Assembly (NCBI RefSeq): GCF_900090045.1
Contig: NC_041782.1
Span: forward strand, 2,323,001-2,387,000
Source of the DNA: Plasmodium malariae
Taxonomy: Eukaryota > Apicomplexa > Aconoidasida > Haemosporida > Plasmodiidae
DNA length: 64,000 bases
Direction: 5' to 3'
In this document: piece after piece, positions 26,901-40,219 of the stretch
Layout: every line of letters starts with the position of its first letter
How positions within the stretch are numbered: position 1 is the first letter of the stretch
Translations under genes and position numbers: made by a program
The notes under the pieces: model-generated
The model's database searches: none
What the model was told of the DNA's origin: nothing
The model's input: only the letters and a program-made list of their open reading frames with translations

Positions 26901-28275
26901 TGTAATTCATATATTGTAGCTTAAATGTAATCGTATTCTTTTTATTTTTTTGTTTATTAATTTTTTTTAAGAAACTACGAAGTTTTTCATGTATTATTGA
27001 AAAAATATTTTGTTCTTATTATATATTAAACATTTTACTCGTATTGTTTATAATAATGAACAATAATATTAGGATTTACATTATTATATTTACTAAATGA
27101 ATTTCCATAAACAATATTAACTTGATTTTGAATTTATTTTTTTTTAAATATTTTAGTCATAGTATGTTTATATAAGGAACCAAGTAATTAACTATGAATT
27201 TGTCGAACGTTTTTCATAATAAAAAATAATTAATGATAATTTTTGTTGAGCTTATTATTATTTTATTATGTACATTAACACAAAAAATAATATATATAAA
27301 TTTTATTTTTAGATATATACAGAATGAAATATTTCTGAAATTATTGTTACTGCATGCAGTGGATTATTAATTTATTTTAAGATATATTTATTTTTATATA
27401 CATAAATATAAATATTAATTTTTGTTTGATGAATATTTTGTAAAATTATTGTGAATTAATAAATTCATAATATATTATTGAATATTATTAAAATGTATTC
27501 CAAAAAATGAACAATATATTTTATATATTTATGATAAAAAAATAATTATTATTGTTTAAACTTTTTATATTATAAAAATTTTCAGATATTATGTATTACG
27601 AAAAAAAATATTTAGAATAATATATTATATTTTATGCATATATTAATTTAAATATAATTATTTCGGAATAACCTGTAGTTTTTTAAAATGGAAAATTGTT
27701 TTTTTAAATATTAATTTTTAATTATTATTTTATATTAACTACCCTCAATTATAACAGTGAACAACTATATGACAGAGTTTGTATAAATTAGCATGACTAG
27801 TTCAATATATATTTTAAATTTATAATTAAAACATTAATGTATATTATTTTTTAGTCTCCACATTATATATGTTTGATATGATAAATAGAAACAATATTTA
27901 AAAATATGTCGAAATAAATGTTTTTATTTTTTTTTTTTTAATTATTCCATATAATACGTCAATAATTACTGTAGTGCTAAATAATTAATTTTTATATTTT
28001 GGACATTTAAGTTAAAATTCGAATTAGATTATTATAATTGGAGATTGTTTATTATAAAAAAACATAATGATAAATATTTTAAGTTATTTTTTTAAATTAA
28101 ATTTTTTTATATAATGCAATATATTATCCTCACATTTTAGTGAGAATTTATGAAAATATAAAAAATGAAACAAAATTAAAATATTGAAAGTAGTAACCTT
28201 CTATATTTGTTGTATATTACAGAATTGCTAATTATTTTTCATTCTGAATATATTCAAATATCAAGAATATGTATC
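23966..28275. other. non-coding AT-rich intergenic DNA
   Basis: The shared 3' block appears near 24430-24480, about 490 bp after the stop. A 48-codon open frame from 25524 has slightly coding-like composition (see findings). The open frames at 24908-25111 and 26498-26701 are Ile/Tyr/Phe-rich and look like AT artefacts. A segment at 26720-26760 resembles one at 51220-51260. Confidence 0.5.
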
Positions 28276-29044
28276 ATGGAGCAAAATTTTGTGCAATATT
28301 TATTAATTAAAACTGCGGTATTTATCCTTTTATTTTGGATATGTCATTTTAAGAATGATATGGTATGATTATATTATTTAATTATATTTATATTTTCCAT
28401 ATTTTTCAAATTTTATATTTATTAATTCTTTTTTTAAGCAAGATATTACATATTTCGTTAAATGACAAATATATTTTTTTTTTTCGAGCCCTTATCAGAG
28501 ATCCACATATGATAATTGTAAATTTATTATAAAATTAGATGTGAGATTGTGTCGAATAATGGCGGCACATAAAAAGGAAAAACATTCAAATATTAAATGT
28601 ATAAAGAAGGAAATAAAAAATAATGGAGAATACAAAAAAATGGAATCATCTAATACTAAAACGGGAATCACAGTAAAAAATAAAAAGTTAGACAAAATAT
28701 ATTATAAAAATTTAGTTAGTTATATGGCAAATGCTGATTTTAAGTATTTAAGAAAAAGCATGAAAAAAAAAGTATTTCAGATTTGTGTTTTAGGTAGCAT
28801 CCATATACTACTTGGAATACTACTAATTGTTTTAAAAAAATTAAAATATTTAGATGATATAAAATTATATGATAAATTACAATTATCACATCTAGGATTT
28901 GTGATATTCATGTGTATAGTTATACTAAGTATGTTTTATTTTTACAAAAAATTTCAAACATATACAAAGTTAACACGCATAAAAGATGATATATATAATA
29001 CGGCATATCCTTCTTTCCGTAAAGTAGGCTTTTATAAAGATTAA
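28276..29044 (+). CDS. Plasmodium exported protein, two TM helices (LDKIYYKN family, copy 1)
   Basis: Leader exon 28276-28362 encodes 29 residues (MEQNFVQYLLIKTAVFILLFW..., Trp21). The donor is GTATGATTAT and the acceptor CTTATCAG ends at 28498. Exon 2 is 28499-29044, phase 0, so the true exon begins RSTYDN, upstream of any in-frame start codon. The product is about 210 aa. The export-motif position is weak: RIMAA at 48-52. A basic Lys-rich stretch leads to KLDKIYYKNLVSYMANADFK at 92-111. TM1 is at about 121-141, with a short loop, TM2 at about 160-178, and a tail KKFQTYTKLTRIKDD that is less basic than fam-l tails. It is a paralogue of the gene at 48129-48974, shown by LDKIYYKN, the following DFK-(Y/F)-(L/I) block and the helix layout. 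It is neither fam-l nor fam-m. Function unknown. Confidence 0.87.
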
Positions 29045-32000
29045 TATCTACAAGTTCCCATTTTATATACACAAATAATAAGTATACATTTAATTGCTTA
29101 TATTTAAACAATGCTTCTTCTCTTAGCTAACCATTTTGATATGCATTAAAAAAAATAAACGCTACTATTTAATTTGTTGATTTGAATATTATAATTTCTT
29201 TTTTTTTGCTTATTATAATATTTTTAATCCTTAATAAATTGTTGTGTTTTACGTATATATTTTTGTATAGAACTATATTTTTATGAAAAATACTATATGT
29301 GCTTAAAAATTAATATAGATAATAACAGTTTATATTATTTTGTTGATATCATGTGTGAATTTTATTTTTTACTGTAAAATATAGTGTTCATATTTTTCTA
29401 TCTTGTACTCAACTAAATAAATGTTTGGTGAGGAAATTAAAAAAGTGTAATATTTGTATCAAATTAAAAGTAAATATGTCTTTTGATTAATATGAAAATT
29501 CAAGAAATTTGAATGTAGTTATATAGTTATATCGTTATTTTGTTTAAATAAACAAAACTAATTAATTATAGGTTCCACAGAGTTAATTTTTTATGTCTAA
29601 ATTGACATGTAATATAAAGATACTTTGTGTAAGCTAAAAATAAATTTTCAAAAAGGAAATCATTGAAACATAATAAATTATTTTATGTGAGAATATTAAA
29701 ATAATATATATAGTAGTTACTTTTAATTTTTTTTTTTTTTTGATTTTTTTTTATTATGATGAAATAATTTGTTTAGTTAATACTTAAAATTTTATAAAAG
29801 TATAAAAAGGCGTAAATTATTTTTAGGATATTTTATAGTAATATATAAATTTAAACAGCTTTTTTCTTTTTATTAATAATTTTAATTTGATATAAACTCT
29901 AATTGTCTTATTAATATTATTAATATTTACACATTATTATTACATACATTATATAGTTAATATTACTTTCTATTATATAATATAACATACAATTTTTTTT
30001 TTTAGTTGGTTTTGAATGAGTTCGCTTAAAACATATATACATAAAAAAAGAACACAATATTTAGTAAATAAGATATCTTATTTTACATATATTAGTTCTA
30101 CTTGTTACATTTATTTAATGAATCATTAATTTTATGATGGTCTAATTTAGTAAAGTTTTTTTTTTTTTTTTTGATTAACATTATATTGAATAATTATATA
30201 TAAAACCGTATCAACTATGAATTTGTTAAATATTTTTTAGCCATAGGAAATTAAATGTTAAAAATAAGTACCAATTATATACTATAGTTAAATGAAAAAT
30301 ATGTCACTGTAAGAAAAATTGCAAATGAATCCAGAAATATTAAGTTTTAATAAAATTATTAGCAGTAATAAAGTAATGGACAAGAAGAAATTTCTGTACA
30401 GTAAAGATCATTCTAAAAATGTTACTTAAAGAAACAGTAATATAATAACATTTTGAATTTAAATATATATGGTATGACATCATATTATTTTAATCTAAAT
30501 TATAAAATAAAAAAAGCATATACTCCAACGTTATATAATATTAATAACAGTATATATTATAAAAAACGTGAACTACTATTATAATGTTTTTAATTAAGAT
30601 AAATGAATACTATAAATGATACCTTATTAAAAAGATATAAAAAAATTAATGGATTAATATATACATATATACATATTAATTAAAATATTTTCCTATATAC
30701 AAAAAATACATATGAATAAATATTTATGAAATAAACCTATTAATGTGTGATATATGCATTTATTCAATGGAAGAATATTTATTTAGCTAAAAATTGAAAT
30801 TTTTTTATAAATGATATTTCCACTTAGATGAAAATGTATAATTAATTATGACTGATACAAATGTTTTTAATAATCATATCATTAAAAATAAAATTTAGGA
30901 GAAAAAGGAATGATCCTTAAAATGTCAAACCATATACTTGACATGATAATTTAAAAACTATTGATTAGATAAAAGATTATAGTTATATTTAACTTGTTTG
31001 ATTACGTAATATGCATGAGATATAGTATTAATAAATAAGATGATACGTTATATTTTTTATATTAATTAAAATATATAATATATGATAAGGTAAGAATTTG
31101 TCAAAGGTGTAGAACTAATTATCTCACTAATATTCATTATAACTATATTTATAATAGATTTATACATTGTATAAATATGAAATCGCGAAATACATAAATA
31201 TCTTATTTTAATACTGTTTTTCTTAGAGTAATACTATATATTGCGCTTATAATTAAATTATTTTTTTTATATTGTTTTTATATAAACTATTTTTTTTAAG
31301 GTGATAAATTTAATTAAAAAAATAAGTAAGAATTTATTATTTATACTATTTAAATAATATATTTAATATTTAATAATTTCATAATTAACTCAAGACTATA
31401 GGTGAAAAAAACAGAAACGAATAAAAATATGATATACAAATATATGTAATTTTCTAAGCATATTTAAATATAGCGTCTCATTTATTTTATATACATTACA
31501 TAAATAATGATTATACTTAAATATGTTAATTTGGGTAGAATTTATTTATAAATTAATAAAAAATAATTACCAAATTTTTTCCTTTTTCAAAATTTTAGGG
31601 AAAAAAATTAATATATTAAAAAATTTTATAAGTTTTATTGTATAATATACTATATAATAACTTATAGAACGTTTTAAATGTAAATTATTATACGTTTTCT
31701 TTTTACGTTGTATATTTTTGGAATTTCCCACTGAATTATCTAAATTACTAAGAAGAATTTTTTGCTAAATACGTTTTTATATTTTTTTTTTAACGCTATC
31801 ATTCCCGCAGAATTTTTAAATATATAATATTTTAATAAAACTAAAACATTTATAAATATCTGAATTATCACAGTTAATGCATATATTATTGGTGATGATA
31901 AATAAAATACATTTTTTTAAATTATATATAATTTACTATATATTTCTTTTATTAAAATGTTACAAACATTTAAAATCACCAATTTGGATTGTGCTATTTA

Positions 32001-32738
32001 AATACCAAAATTTTGTATCTGAATTACATCTTACAATCATATTTTTATGAAAGGAATGTTTAAGCTTTTTACATATGCAAAGGAATATATCATATCTTGG
32101 CTCATAATTTATACGATAAAAAAAAATTTGTATTTTTTTATTTTTTCTTTACATTACTGTCATTGTAATTATATTATATTTGTGAAATTTACGTTTTTTA
32201 AATAAAAAATAATGCTTAGAAAAAAAAATATGTAAAAATTACTGATGTTATTTACAGGATATTTATCATAAAAATAATAATTATATTAATGTTATGTGAT
32301 AATATATTTATTCTTATCACATAAACTGTTTTGTTTTATATATAAATTAAAATCATAAGGAAACCAAAAATTTATTTTATTTTATTTTGTTTGAAATGTA
32401 CTAACAATGAAATTTAGTATTACTCTGTTATGAACCTAAAATGTAAATGTATTTTCAACATTTATTAATAAAATTAGGGCCACTAAAAATTATTATAATT
32501 AATGTTTATTTTTTAATAAATAAATTTATTGAAATATTTACTAAAATTTTTTTTTTATTATTTTTTTTTAAAATTTCTATTTTTATTTTTTTTTTTTCTG
32601 AATTTATTACTCTTTCAATGCATAAAATCAAATAACAAAGGAAATGAAAAAATATTTTTATTACGATTTTGTAAATTTATAGTAAATTATTTACATGTTT
32701 AAAGACATTAAACAAAATAATTTTGGAATGAATATAAA
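29045..32738. other. non-coding AT-rich intergenic DNA
   Basis: The shared 3' block is recognisable near 29465-29500 (AATATGTCTTTTG). A short frame at 30313-30429 has coding-like composition but no context. The open frame at 32447-32635 is Phe/Ile/Lys low complexity just upstream of the next gene and is not believed. Confidence 0.5.
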
Positions 32739-33635
32739 ATGATATCTTTTATTTTAGTTAAAAATATTATATTTATATTTTTTGTTTGGATATATTATTA
32801 TTTCTGTGATGCGGTATAATTATAACATTGCAGAAAATTTTCTCCATATTTTATGATGATTCATGTTATTATACACATATATCAACTGAAACAAAATATT
32901 TACTTTGTGCGTAGAAAATTATATCAAACTATAAAAAATTAAAACATTTTATTTTCCTTGTAGCATAACTTTGGTCAAATTTTAGGTATGAAAACTATTC
33001 AAAATATATCATTATATTCAAGAACTTATAGATTATTATCAAAATTTAACAATGAAAAAATAAAGATTTCATTAGAACGTAGCTTACATAGAAATGGATA
33101 TAACGATATAAAAAAAAAAAAGAAAAATTGTCAATTAAAAAATTATGGTAATAATGCTGGATCGAAATACGATGGAAAGAGCAGTACTAAAAATAAAAGT
33201 AATACAGGATTTGAGGAAAAAAAATTACTGAGGAAGTGCATATATGTATTAAGTAAACCATTTGTAGAAATAGATAAAATATTTGAAAAATTAATTTATA
33301 AAGGATTTATTGCAATATATGAATATAGGAAATGTACAGATTCTATCCAAAAAAAGAATTTGAAATTTTCAGCATGTAAAAGTGCGGTTTTAACTTTTGC
33401 TATACCGTCAATAATTTTTTTTACGGTACTTTCATTACTTTTGTTAGTTAGTCCTCCGCTAGGTACATTAGTACTGGGGGAAAATAGTAAAGGTTTTCAA
33501 GAATTTATGACAAAATCTGGAATGCAAGCTTTTTTATTGTCGTTATTTATATTAAGTATCACCATGGTAATTTATATACTGGTAAAATTTATAAATTATG
33601 TAATAGAAGGAGGGGGAGATGAAATAAACAACTAG
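32739..33635 (+). CDS. Plasmodium exported protein, two TM helices (YRKCTD family, copy 1)
   Basis: Leader exon 32739-32813 encodes 25 residues (MISFILVKNIIFIFFVW...). The Trp is at 17, so the start is four codons later than in relatives and no in-frame ATG lies at the usual place. The donor is GTATAATTAT, the acceptor CCTTGTAG ends at 32963, and exon 2 is 32964-33635, phase 0. The product is about 248 aa. RTYRLLSK puts R at 48 in the export-motif position, with Lys at P5. A run of five Lys at about 75-79 may be slippage-prone. EIDKIFEKLIYKGFIAIYEY then YRKCTDSIQKKNLK at 146-159 precede TM1 (about 165-187) and TM2 (about 212-235). The tail is NYVIEGGGDEINN, acidic where fam-l tails are basic. 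It is a close paralogue of the next gene (35261) and forms a tandem pair with it. Function unknown. Confidence 0.87.
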
Positions 33636-35260
33636 TTATAATGAATACATTGGTTTCGGAAAATTTTTGTTTTTGTAAATAATGAAGATTTACTATTCGC
33701 TTAATGAAATTATGAATTAAATTTTTTGTTTTGTTTTGTTTTCATTATTATATTAAACTAGCTAAATGTCATGCACTTATACATAACTATAAAAATGTAC
33801 ATATTTATTATTTACACTATTTATAGTATTTCGAAATTTTTTTTCCCATAATAGTATATTCTTTTGAAGGAATTTAATACTTTCATTTGGTGCAATTACA
33901 TAAATGTATATACATATGAAAGCATGAAATAAAAAAATTATTATCTTATTTTATGCAGTGTTCCAGAGTAATATGTGTTATATATTATATTAAATATTAT
34001 TATAATTCTTTTCTCTTATTTTCAATTAATAATCTTTTAGAACAGTAGTTTAATTTGATATATAAATACCAATTAATTATTTATAATTAAAATAATTTAT
34101 TTAATATATAATATTTTTATAATTAGTTGAAGTCATCAAATGCAAAAAATAGTAATCGATGAAAATATTGGGATATTAGTTTTTCTTCTTTTACTTATAA
34201 AATTATTAAAAGGGATATTTTATATAGCTTGAACTTGTTTCTCTAAAATTATTTAATGTAAAATTATTTTATATTGGAATTTATTTTTATATTTCATAAT
34301 TGGTAAGAATATATTTTCATTATACTTTTATATTTTTCTTTTTTCTTATTTTTTTTAATATTATTATTTTTATATAACTTATAAATTTGCAATATTTTAA
34401 CAAGAAATAAAAAATTATATAAGTGAACTCATATAGTGTATTAATTTTTAACGATAATAAATAATATATATATTTTAAAATTATATAAAAATTATCATGT
34501 AATACTTATAATAATATGGCCAAAACCTATAAAACAGATAATTTAGAGTTTACTTTTTAAAATATTAAAGTTTGTATGTTTGTTTAATCCTCCATTGAAA
34601 CCTCTACAATTAAAATGCATGAATATACTAAATATTCAAGTATATATCAGATGGAACTTTATAATTTTTACAATAACAAAAATATGTAGTTTTTTTTTTT
34701 TTCAATATATTACAGGAATTATATTTTACATAATAATTTAAGATCTTATAATATGTACACAGAAATACGTTTATTTATATGAATCTAGACACTTCAATTG
34801 CTATATTTCCGATATATATTAATGTGATCATTTATATAGAAGATTTTTTATATTTTTTATATAAAACAAAAATTTTAGGAATGGGAGAAATCTTTTTTTT
34901 TTTTTTTCTTAAGTTTATTAACAGCAGCATTTAATATATGTTATCTTAGACGAATCAGAATAGTGTATATATATATTAGTAGATTTATTAATAAAATTAT
35001 TTCTAGCAAATTTATTTTAATTGAATTTTTTTTACAAATAAATTCAATGGAGTTATTTAGAAACGCCTCTATAGTGTTGACATTTCTGTATTATTTATAT
35101 TTTTGTTTTATTTAAAAAATTTGATACTATTAAAGGAAAAGAAATATGATAAATTTAATATAACAAATGAAAAGAGAATATTTTTCAACGACATTTCTCA
35201 AAAATATGAAGCCTATTTTCTTACATATATAAATATATTATGACAATTAATCATGAAAAA
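33636..35260. other. short spacer between tandem paralogues
   Basis: At 1.6 kb this is the shortest gap in the array. It contains T tracts and no coding sequence. Confidence 0.55.
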
Positions 35261-36156
35261 ATGAAGGGGAATAGTAACAATATTATTTCCGTTAAAACCG
35301 TAGTATTTATCATTTTTAATTTCATTTACTCTTATATTAATAATTTGGTATCACTATTACATCCCAGATAATTTCCTTTATATTTTTAATATTTCACGTT
35401 ATATATGCATGCATATATATATATATGTATTTAACGGATATTTTTCTTTAAGTGTAAGAAAATATATCACATTATATACAACATGAATATTTTTTTTTTC
35501 TGTAGTGTAATTCTGATAAATCTTTATACTATAGAAACTGTATAAGTAGCATATTAAATTCAAGAAATAATAGAATATTATCAAAAGTTAAGAATAAAAA
35601 AATCAATTTGGGATTAAAATATAAATTAGACCTAAAGAAAAATTATTATTTAGAAAATAAGAAATACGTTGGTGAATCAGATTGTGGTGAAAGAAGTGCA
35701 TCTAAGGAAAAATATAATTCAAAGTTTGCATCCAATTCATCAGTTAAGAAATGTACATCCGTTATATGTAAACTACATATATTAATACATACTTTTTTTG
35801 AAAAATTATTATACGGGGTATTTTGTACTATATATAAATATAGGAAATGTACAGATCATACGCAGAAAAAAAGTTTAAAACGTTCTGTATTTATAAAAAC
35901 AACTTTGATATTCGCTTTACCAGTAATTCTCTTTTTAGCAGCATCTACAATATATATTTTAGATCAATTTTTCTCCCAAACTTTTATGGATCTTTTTCCA
36001 ATTAGTAGCACAAACAGTTTTTCAAATTATATACGTAATTATGGAAAGTTCACTGCATTGTCATTAGCTATTTTAAGTGTTTCAATGGTTACTTATACGT
36101 TAGTAAAATTCTTAAAATATGTAATTGATGTAAGAAGAAAAGAAATTAAAACTTAG
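35261..36156 (+). CDS. Plasmodium exported protein, two TM helices (YRKCTD family, copy 2)
   Basis: Leader exon 35261-35347 encodes 29 residues (MKGNSNNIISVKTVVFIIF...), with Phe where most leaders have Trp21. The donor is GTATCACTAT, the acceptor TTTTTCTGTAG ends at 35505, and the intron is 158 bp. Exon 2 is 35506-36156, phase 0, starting CNSDKSLYYRN well upstream of the first in-frame start codon. The product is about 245 aa. RILSK at 52-56 fills the export-motif position. HTFFEKLLYGVFCTIYKYRK then CTDHTQKKSLKRS at 144-156 match copy 1. TM1 is at about 162-182 and TM2 at about 211-231, with a basic tail VRRKEIKT. Compared with copy 1 the inter-helix loop and tail differ most. No fam-l or fam-m block is present. 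The pair probably arose by local duplication. Function unknown. Confidence 0.87.
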
Positions 36157-39100
36157 TTATAATGAATATAATGATATAGGAAAAATTGTTTCTCATTTAA
36201 CTGTTGAAGATATACTTTATGTTTAAGGAAATTATAAGCTTAAAAAAGTCTCTTGCTTAAATAAAAATATTATGATTCAACCTAGATAATATAAAAATGT
36301 ACATTGTTACAGAAGAGTGAGAAACAAAAAATATAATTATATATTAAATACTCATAATATATTTTTTGTTTTTACTTGTTTATTTCATCTTATAATGTTT
36401 TCCTGTAATATACTTTAATACTCTAATTTAGGATATATATACATATATATAAATATCTTGTAATTCATAAAAATGTGAATCTAAATTTTTCAATATTTAG
36501 AATAAAACATTTTTGATATGAAAAAAACTATTTGTACAAATTTTATGTAAATAATTATTATAATAAAAAAAGAATTATTTAACTTAACATATAAAATATT
36601 TTCTACTTCAACTTGACTTATGTAGTGAGGTGATTTATATTTTTACGAATCATGCATTTTATTGTTTTTTTTATAGTTTTATTTAATTATTTGATTGTGT
36701 TTTAAAATCTACTTATTAGGTTTTGCTTTAAAATTATATATATAATGGTGTTTTTCATTTAAGAAAACAAAATTCAATTTTTTTTTTGTTCAAGTCTATT
36801 TTTTAATAAAATTAGAACTAAACAAATAATCTTTGTTAAAACAATTATTATAGGAAACGAATATTTAAAATTTACTTTCATATAATCATTTATTTATCAG
36901 TTCCTTAGACTTTTTTGCATAGTTTTTGTGTGATATTTTAAATATATAACATTATGTTATTACTTTTAAGAATGAATTATGAATACCACATTATTAGTTT
37001 TAGAATTCATGAAGCTTTATAATTAAGTAAAGAAATCTGCACCAATTTATTATTTTAAATAATTATTGTATATAAAACATTTTAATAAACTTTACCTACA
37101 TATCTATAAGGAAACAAAATTATACATATCTGTATAAAAAAAAATCTAGTTAGTATAATTATTGAAATGACATTAGTCCAATATTGGATTGTATTATACT
37201 ACGATTACACATTTTGTTCTGTCTAAAAAAACAACTACCCTAGTAAAAATAAATGATGTATTATTAATAATATTCATTTAACCATTAAATAAAATGTGAA
37301 TATGTTTTAATTATAAATGTAGTTCTTATAGTAACATAATTATATATGGATAATTATTTATATATTTGTGTTACTTGAAGTTTTTGCTTTATATATTTAT
37401 TTACCTCATGAGTAGAAGTAACATATGTGCAAAAACATACAGAATTTATATTAAGAACCAGAAATGTTTTTGAAATATATAATCTACCTCTTTATAATAA
37501 TATAATATTAAGTAAAAGAAAATTAATCTCATAAGTTAAATCGTATAATGGTTATTGTTCTTTCATTAGTGCTTTAAGTGTTAATATATATTCTTTAAAA
37601 TGTTAATCTATATTTATAAATTTTTTTATAAAATAAGAATATATTACATCGTTCTTGGCTGCATTTATTTATAAGATTCTTACCTTATTAAACGATAATT
37701 TTTTAAAAGCGTTTTTCCATAAATTCATTTTGAACTCCAAATTAAAACTAATATTTGATATACTAATCATTTGGTATATATATAATTGAAATAATATTTT
37801 TTATTTTATGAAAAATATAAAAAATTTTATTTTTATGCGAAAATATACAGGGACTTAAATATCTTAAGATACATATTTGGAAATATATGCACAAAGTAAT
37901 TGATCGCTTTGCTAATAAAAAATTAAAAATTTTTAATATTTAATTTTTTATTTAATATTAAAAATATGACATTTTATGAAGTTATATAATTTTACATAAA
38001 TTATACATATTTGTATTTAAGATTTTGGATATGTGTTAATATTATTTTGTAGGAAATTTTCAAAATATGTTTTTATATTTATAATTTATATAAGGTACAT
38101 ATGTAGGAAAATAATAATTTTTTTAGTATAATGTTTTTCCAATAATTGATACTATAGTATATATGTTATATTATTGTTACACTAAAGTAATTGTTGATTT
38201 AGTTCTTCTTTAAATAAGTTACTTAAAAATATATAATTATATGTATACATATAAAAAATAATAATATAAGTATTAGTGCCAGAAATGACCTATATATAAT
38301 AAAAATTTTATTTTTAGGATATTGGTACGTTTTAGACAATGATAGATATTTTTTTTTTACTATATTGATATTCTAATAAAAATTTAAATTTAATTAAGCA
38401 AAAGAAACTAAACAGAATAATTTTAAAATATTTCATTTACAAATAATATTACAAATTAAAATTAATTAAAAATTATACTTTTTTAATATTATTGTACTAG
38501 AATAATTAATTATAATTTATTTACCTTTTAAAAATATTTTTTTTCATAGTTTATTTATTATGTCATAATTTTTATATGTTAAACATATTGTAGACTACAA
38601 AAGAATTCATATATTTAATTAGTACTTAAAGATATCATTACAATTTATATATCATAAAAAATTGATTTTTTCATTTAATATTAGAAATATTACATTTTAA
38701 TACTATTTAATATATTTTGGCTATAATAGTCTGTTTTTCAAAATTGGTATGTTAATCAGATTAGAAATATTAATAGGAATACATAATTAAAATTAGCAGT
38801 TATTCTCTGAATATACGCAACAGTGCATTATTTATATTCCCTACTTTCTTTATTCCATAAAAATTCAATATGTAGATATAATAAAAATGGAATATATATA
38901 TTATTTTTCTTATTGTGAAAAAAATTAATAAAGAATTATATAATTATTCTGCTGTATTAAATAATTATTATATTAATTTAGAATATTTATTAATGAATTC
39001 AATTTATATAATTTTAATTAAGTTTATTTTTTTATATATAACATTATGATAAAAACACTGTAGTTTATTTCTATGGCTATTTTTCCTTATCTCTGTTGTA

Positions 39101-39255
39101 AAAAAAATTACACTATATAAATATTATAATGATTTTACGAAAATATAAAAAACAAATTAAATAAAAAATAATAGTGTCTTTTATCATACATCAAATATTG
39201 TATTATTGTTAATTTTATTCTTTTTCTTTATATTAACGTTTAAAATTTTTATAAC
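36157..39255. other. non-coding AT-rich intergenic DNA
   Basis: It contains the shared 5' block at 38745-38870 for the following fam-l gene. Otherwise only A/T tracts were seen, with no coding sequence. Confidence 0.55.
38745..38870 (+). repeat. shared 5' block upstream of fam-l gene
   Basis: AATTAGCAGTTATTCTCTGA, ATATACGCAACAGTGCATTAT and CTACTTTC match the block upstream of 48129 almost word for word (AATTAGCATTTATTCTCTTA, ATATACGGAACATTGTATTA). The block lies about 0.4 kb before the start codon at 39256. Confidence 0.7.
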
Positions 39256-40219
39256 ATGGAACACAAAATTAAGTTAATGATATTTATTAAGATTTCTACG
39301 TTTATATTTTTAAGTTGGAAATATCATTTGTGTACTTATATGGTATGATAAAGTTGTATACTAATATTTGTATTAACTATGTTTTTCATGTATTATATAT
39401 GTTATTACTCTTTTTTACTGTGAAATTATTCATTTGTTTAAATGATATATTTTGCTTTTGTTTTTTCAGAGTACGCATAATAGATCTTTGGTTAAATTCT
39501 ACAATTATAATAAAAAATTATTTACAAGAAATTATCGTTTGCTGGAAAAATATAAGAAGAATATGGATGGGGGTGTTATATGTTTAAAAGAAGAGATACA
39601 AAGTGGAGTGAATGATAAAAACGATATATCTTATTATGAAAAATGCATCTTAGAAAAAAAGAAACAATCCAATGAGAATCTACCGAGAAATGCAAGACGA
39701 TATAAAAAAAATGTGAAAAATAAATCTTGTATACTTGTAACAAAAAAATGTTCTTATTTAGAAAAAAAAATATTCAAAGAACTGGATTATGTAGATTTTC
39801 TTAAAAACAACAGAACAATTAGTGATAAGTTTTATAAAAAAATAATATTTAAAAATCGCAAATTACGATTTTTTTTACCTTTATCTTTATTATTGTTGTT
39901 ATCTGTATCAATCATATTAGATTATTCTTGTAGTTTGGGACTTGCAAAGGGGTTAATTATAATAGTGAGCGCATGTTATGGAGGTAAAAATTGGGTGAGT
40001 ACTTTGGGTGACTGGTTAAAGAAGAACTCACCTTTCAATGAGATTTTCAAGGTTATTAAAAGTAATGGTGAGGATGCGAACTTATATGTAACAAGTTTAT
40101 TTAGAACGTCAATATACTGCATATCCTTCCTCATGTTAGGCATTACAATTATATTAGGTGTTGTTTATTACCATAAAAAAGTTAAAAAATATGAAAAAAT
40201 TAAGTTCAGAAAAAGGTAA
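39256..40219 (+). CDS. fam-l: fam-l exported protein, intact
   Basis: Leader exon 39256-39342 encodes 29 residues (MEHKIKLMIFIKISTFIFLSW..., Trp21). The donor is GTATGATAAA and the acceptor TTTTTTCAG ends at 39469. Exon 2 is 39470-40219, phase 0, beginning STHNRSLVKF. An apparent longer start at 39452 lies in the intron. The product is about 278 aa. RLLEK at 52-56 is in the export-motif position, with Glu shifted to P4 and Lys at P5. SYLEKKIFKELDYVDFLKNN at 124-143 and RTISDKFYKK follow. TM1 is at about 163-180, then a loop of about 55 residues, TM2 at about 238-262, and the tail KKVKKYEKIKFRKR. It is very close to the gene at 23009 in the central block and tail, and divergent in the loop between the helices. 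The next gene downstream is a fam-m copy on the same strand. Confidence 0.93.

Noticed and set aside
28495..29111. Minus-strand frames (28495-28695 and 28920-29111)
   Set aside because: Antisense shadows of the gene at 28276.
32447..32635. 62-codon plus-strand frame upstream of the gene at 32739
   Set aside because: Phe/Ile/Lys low complexity that stops before the leader exon; it is not an upstream exon because it has no usable donor or phase.
39315..39587. 90-codon frame overlapping the fam-l gene
   Set aside because: Runs through the intron in a different frame; leader and exon 2 are fully explained by the fam-l model.
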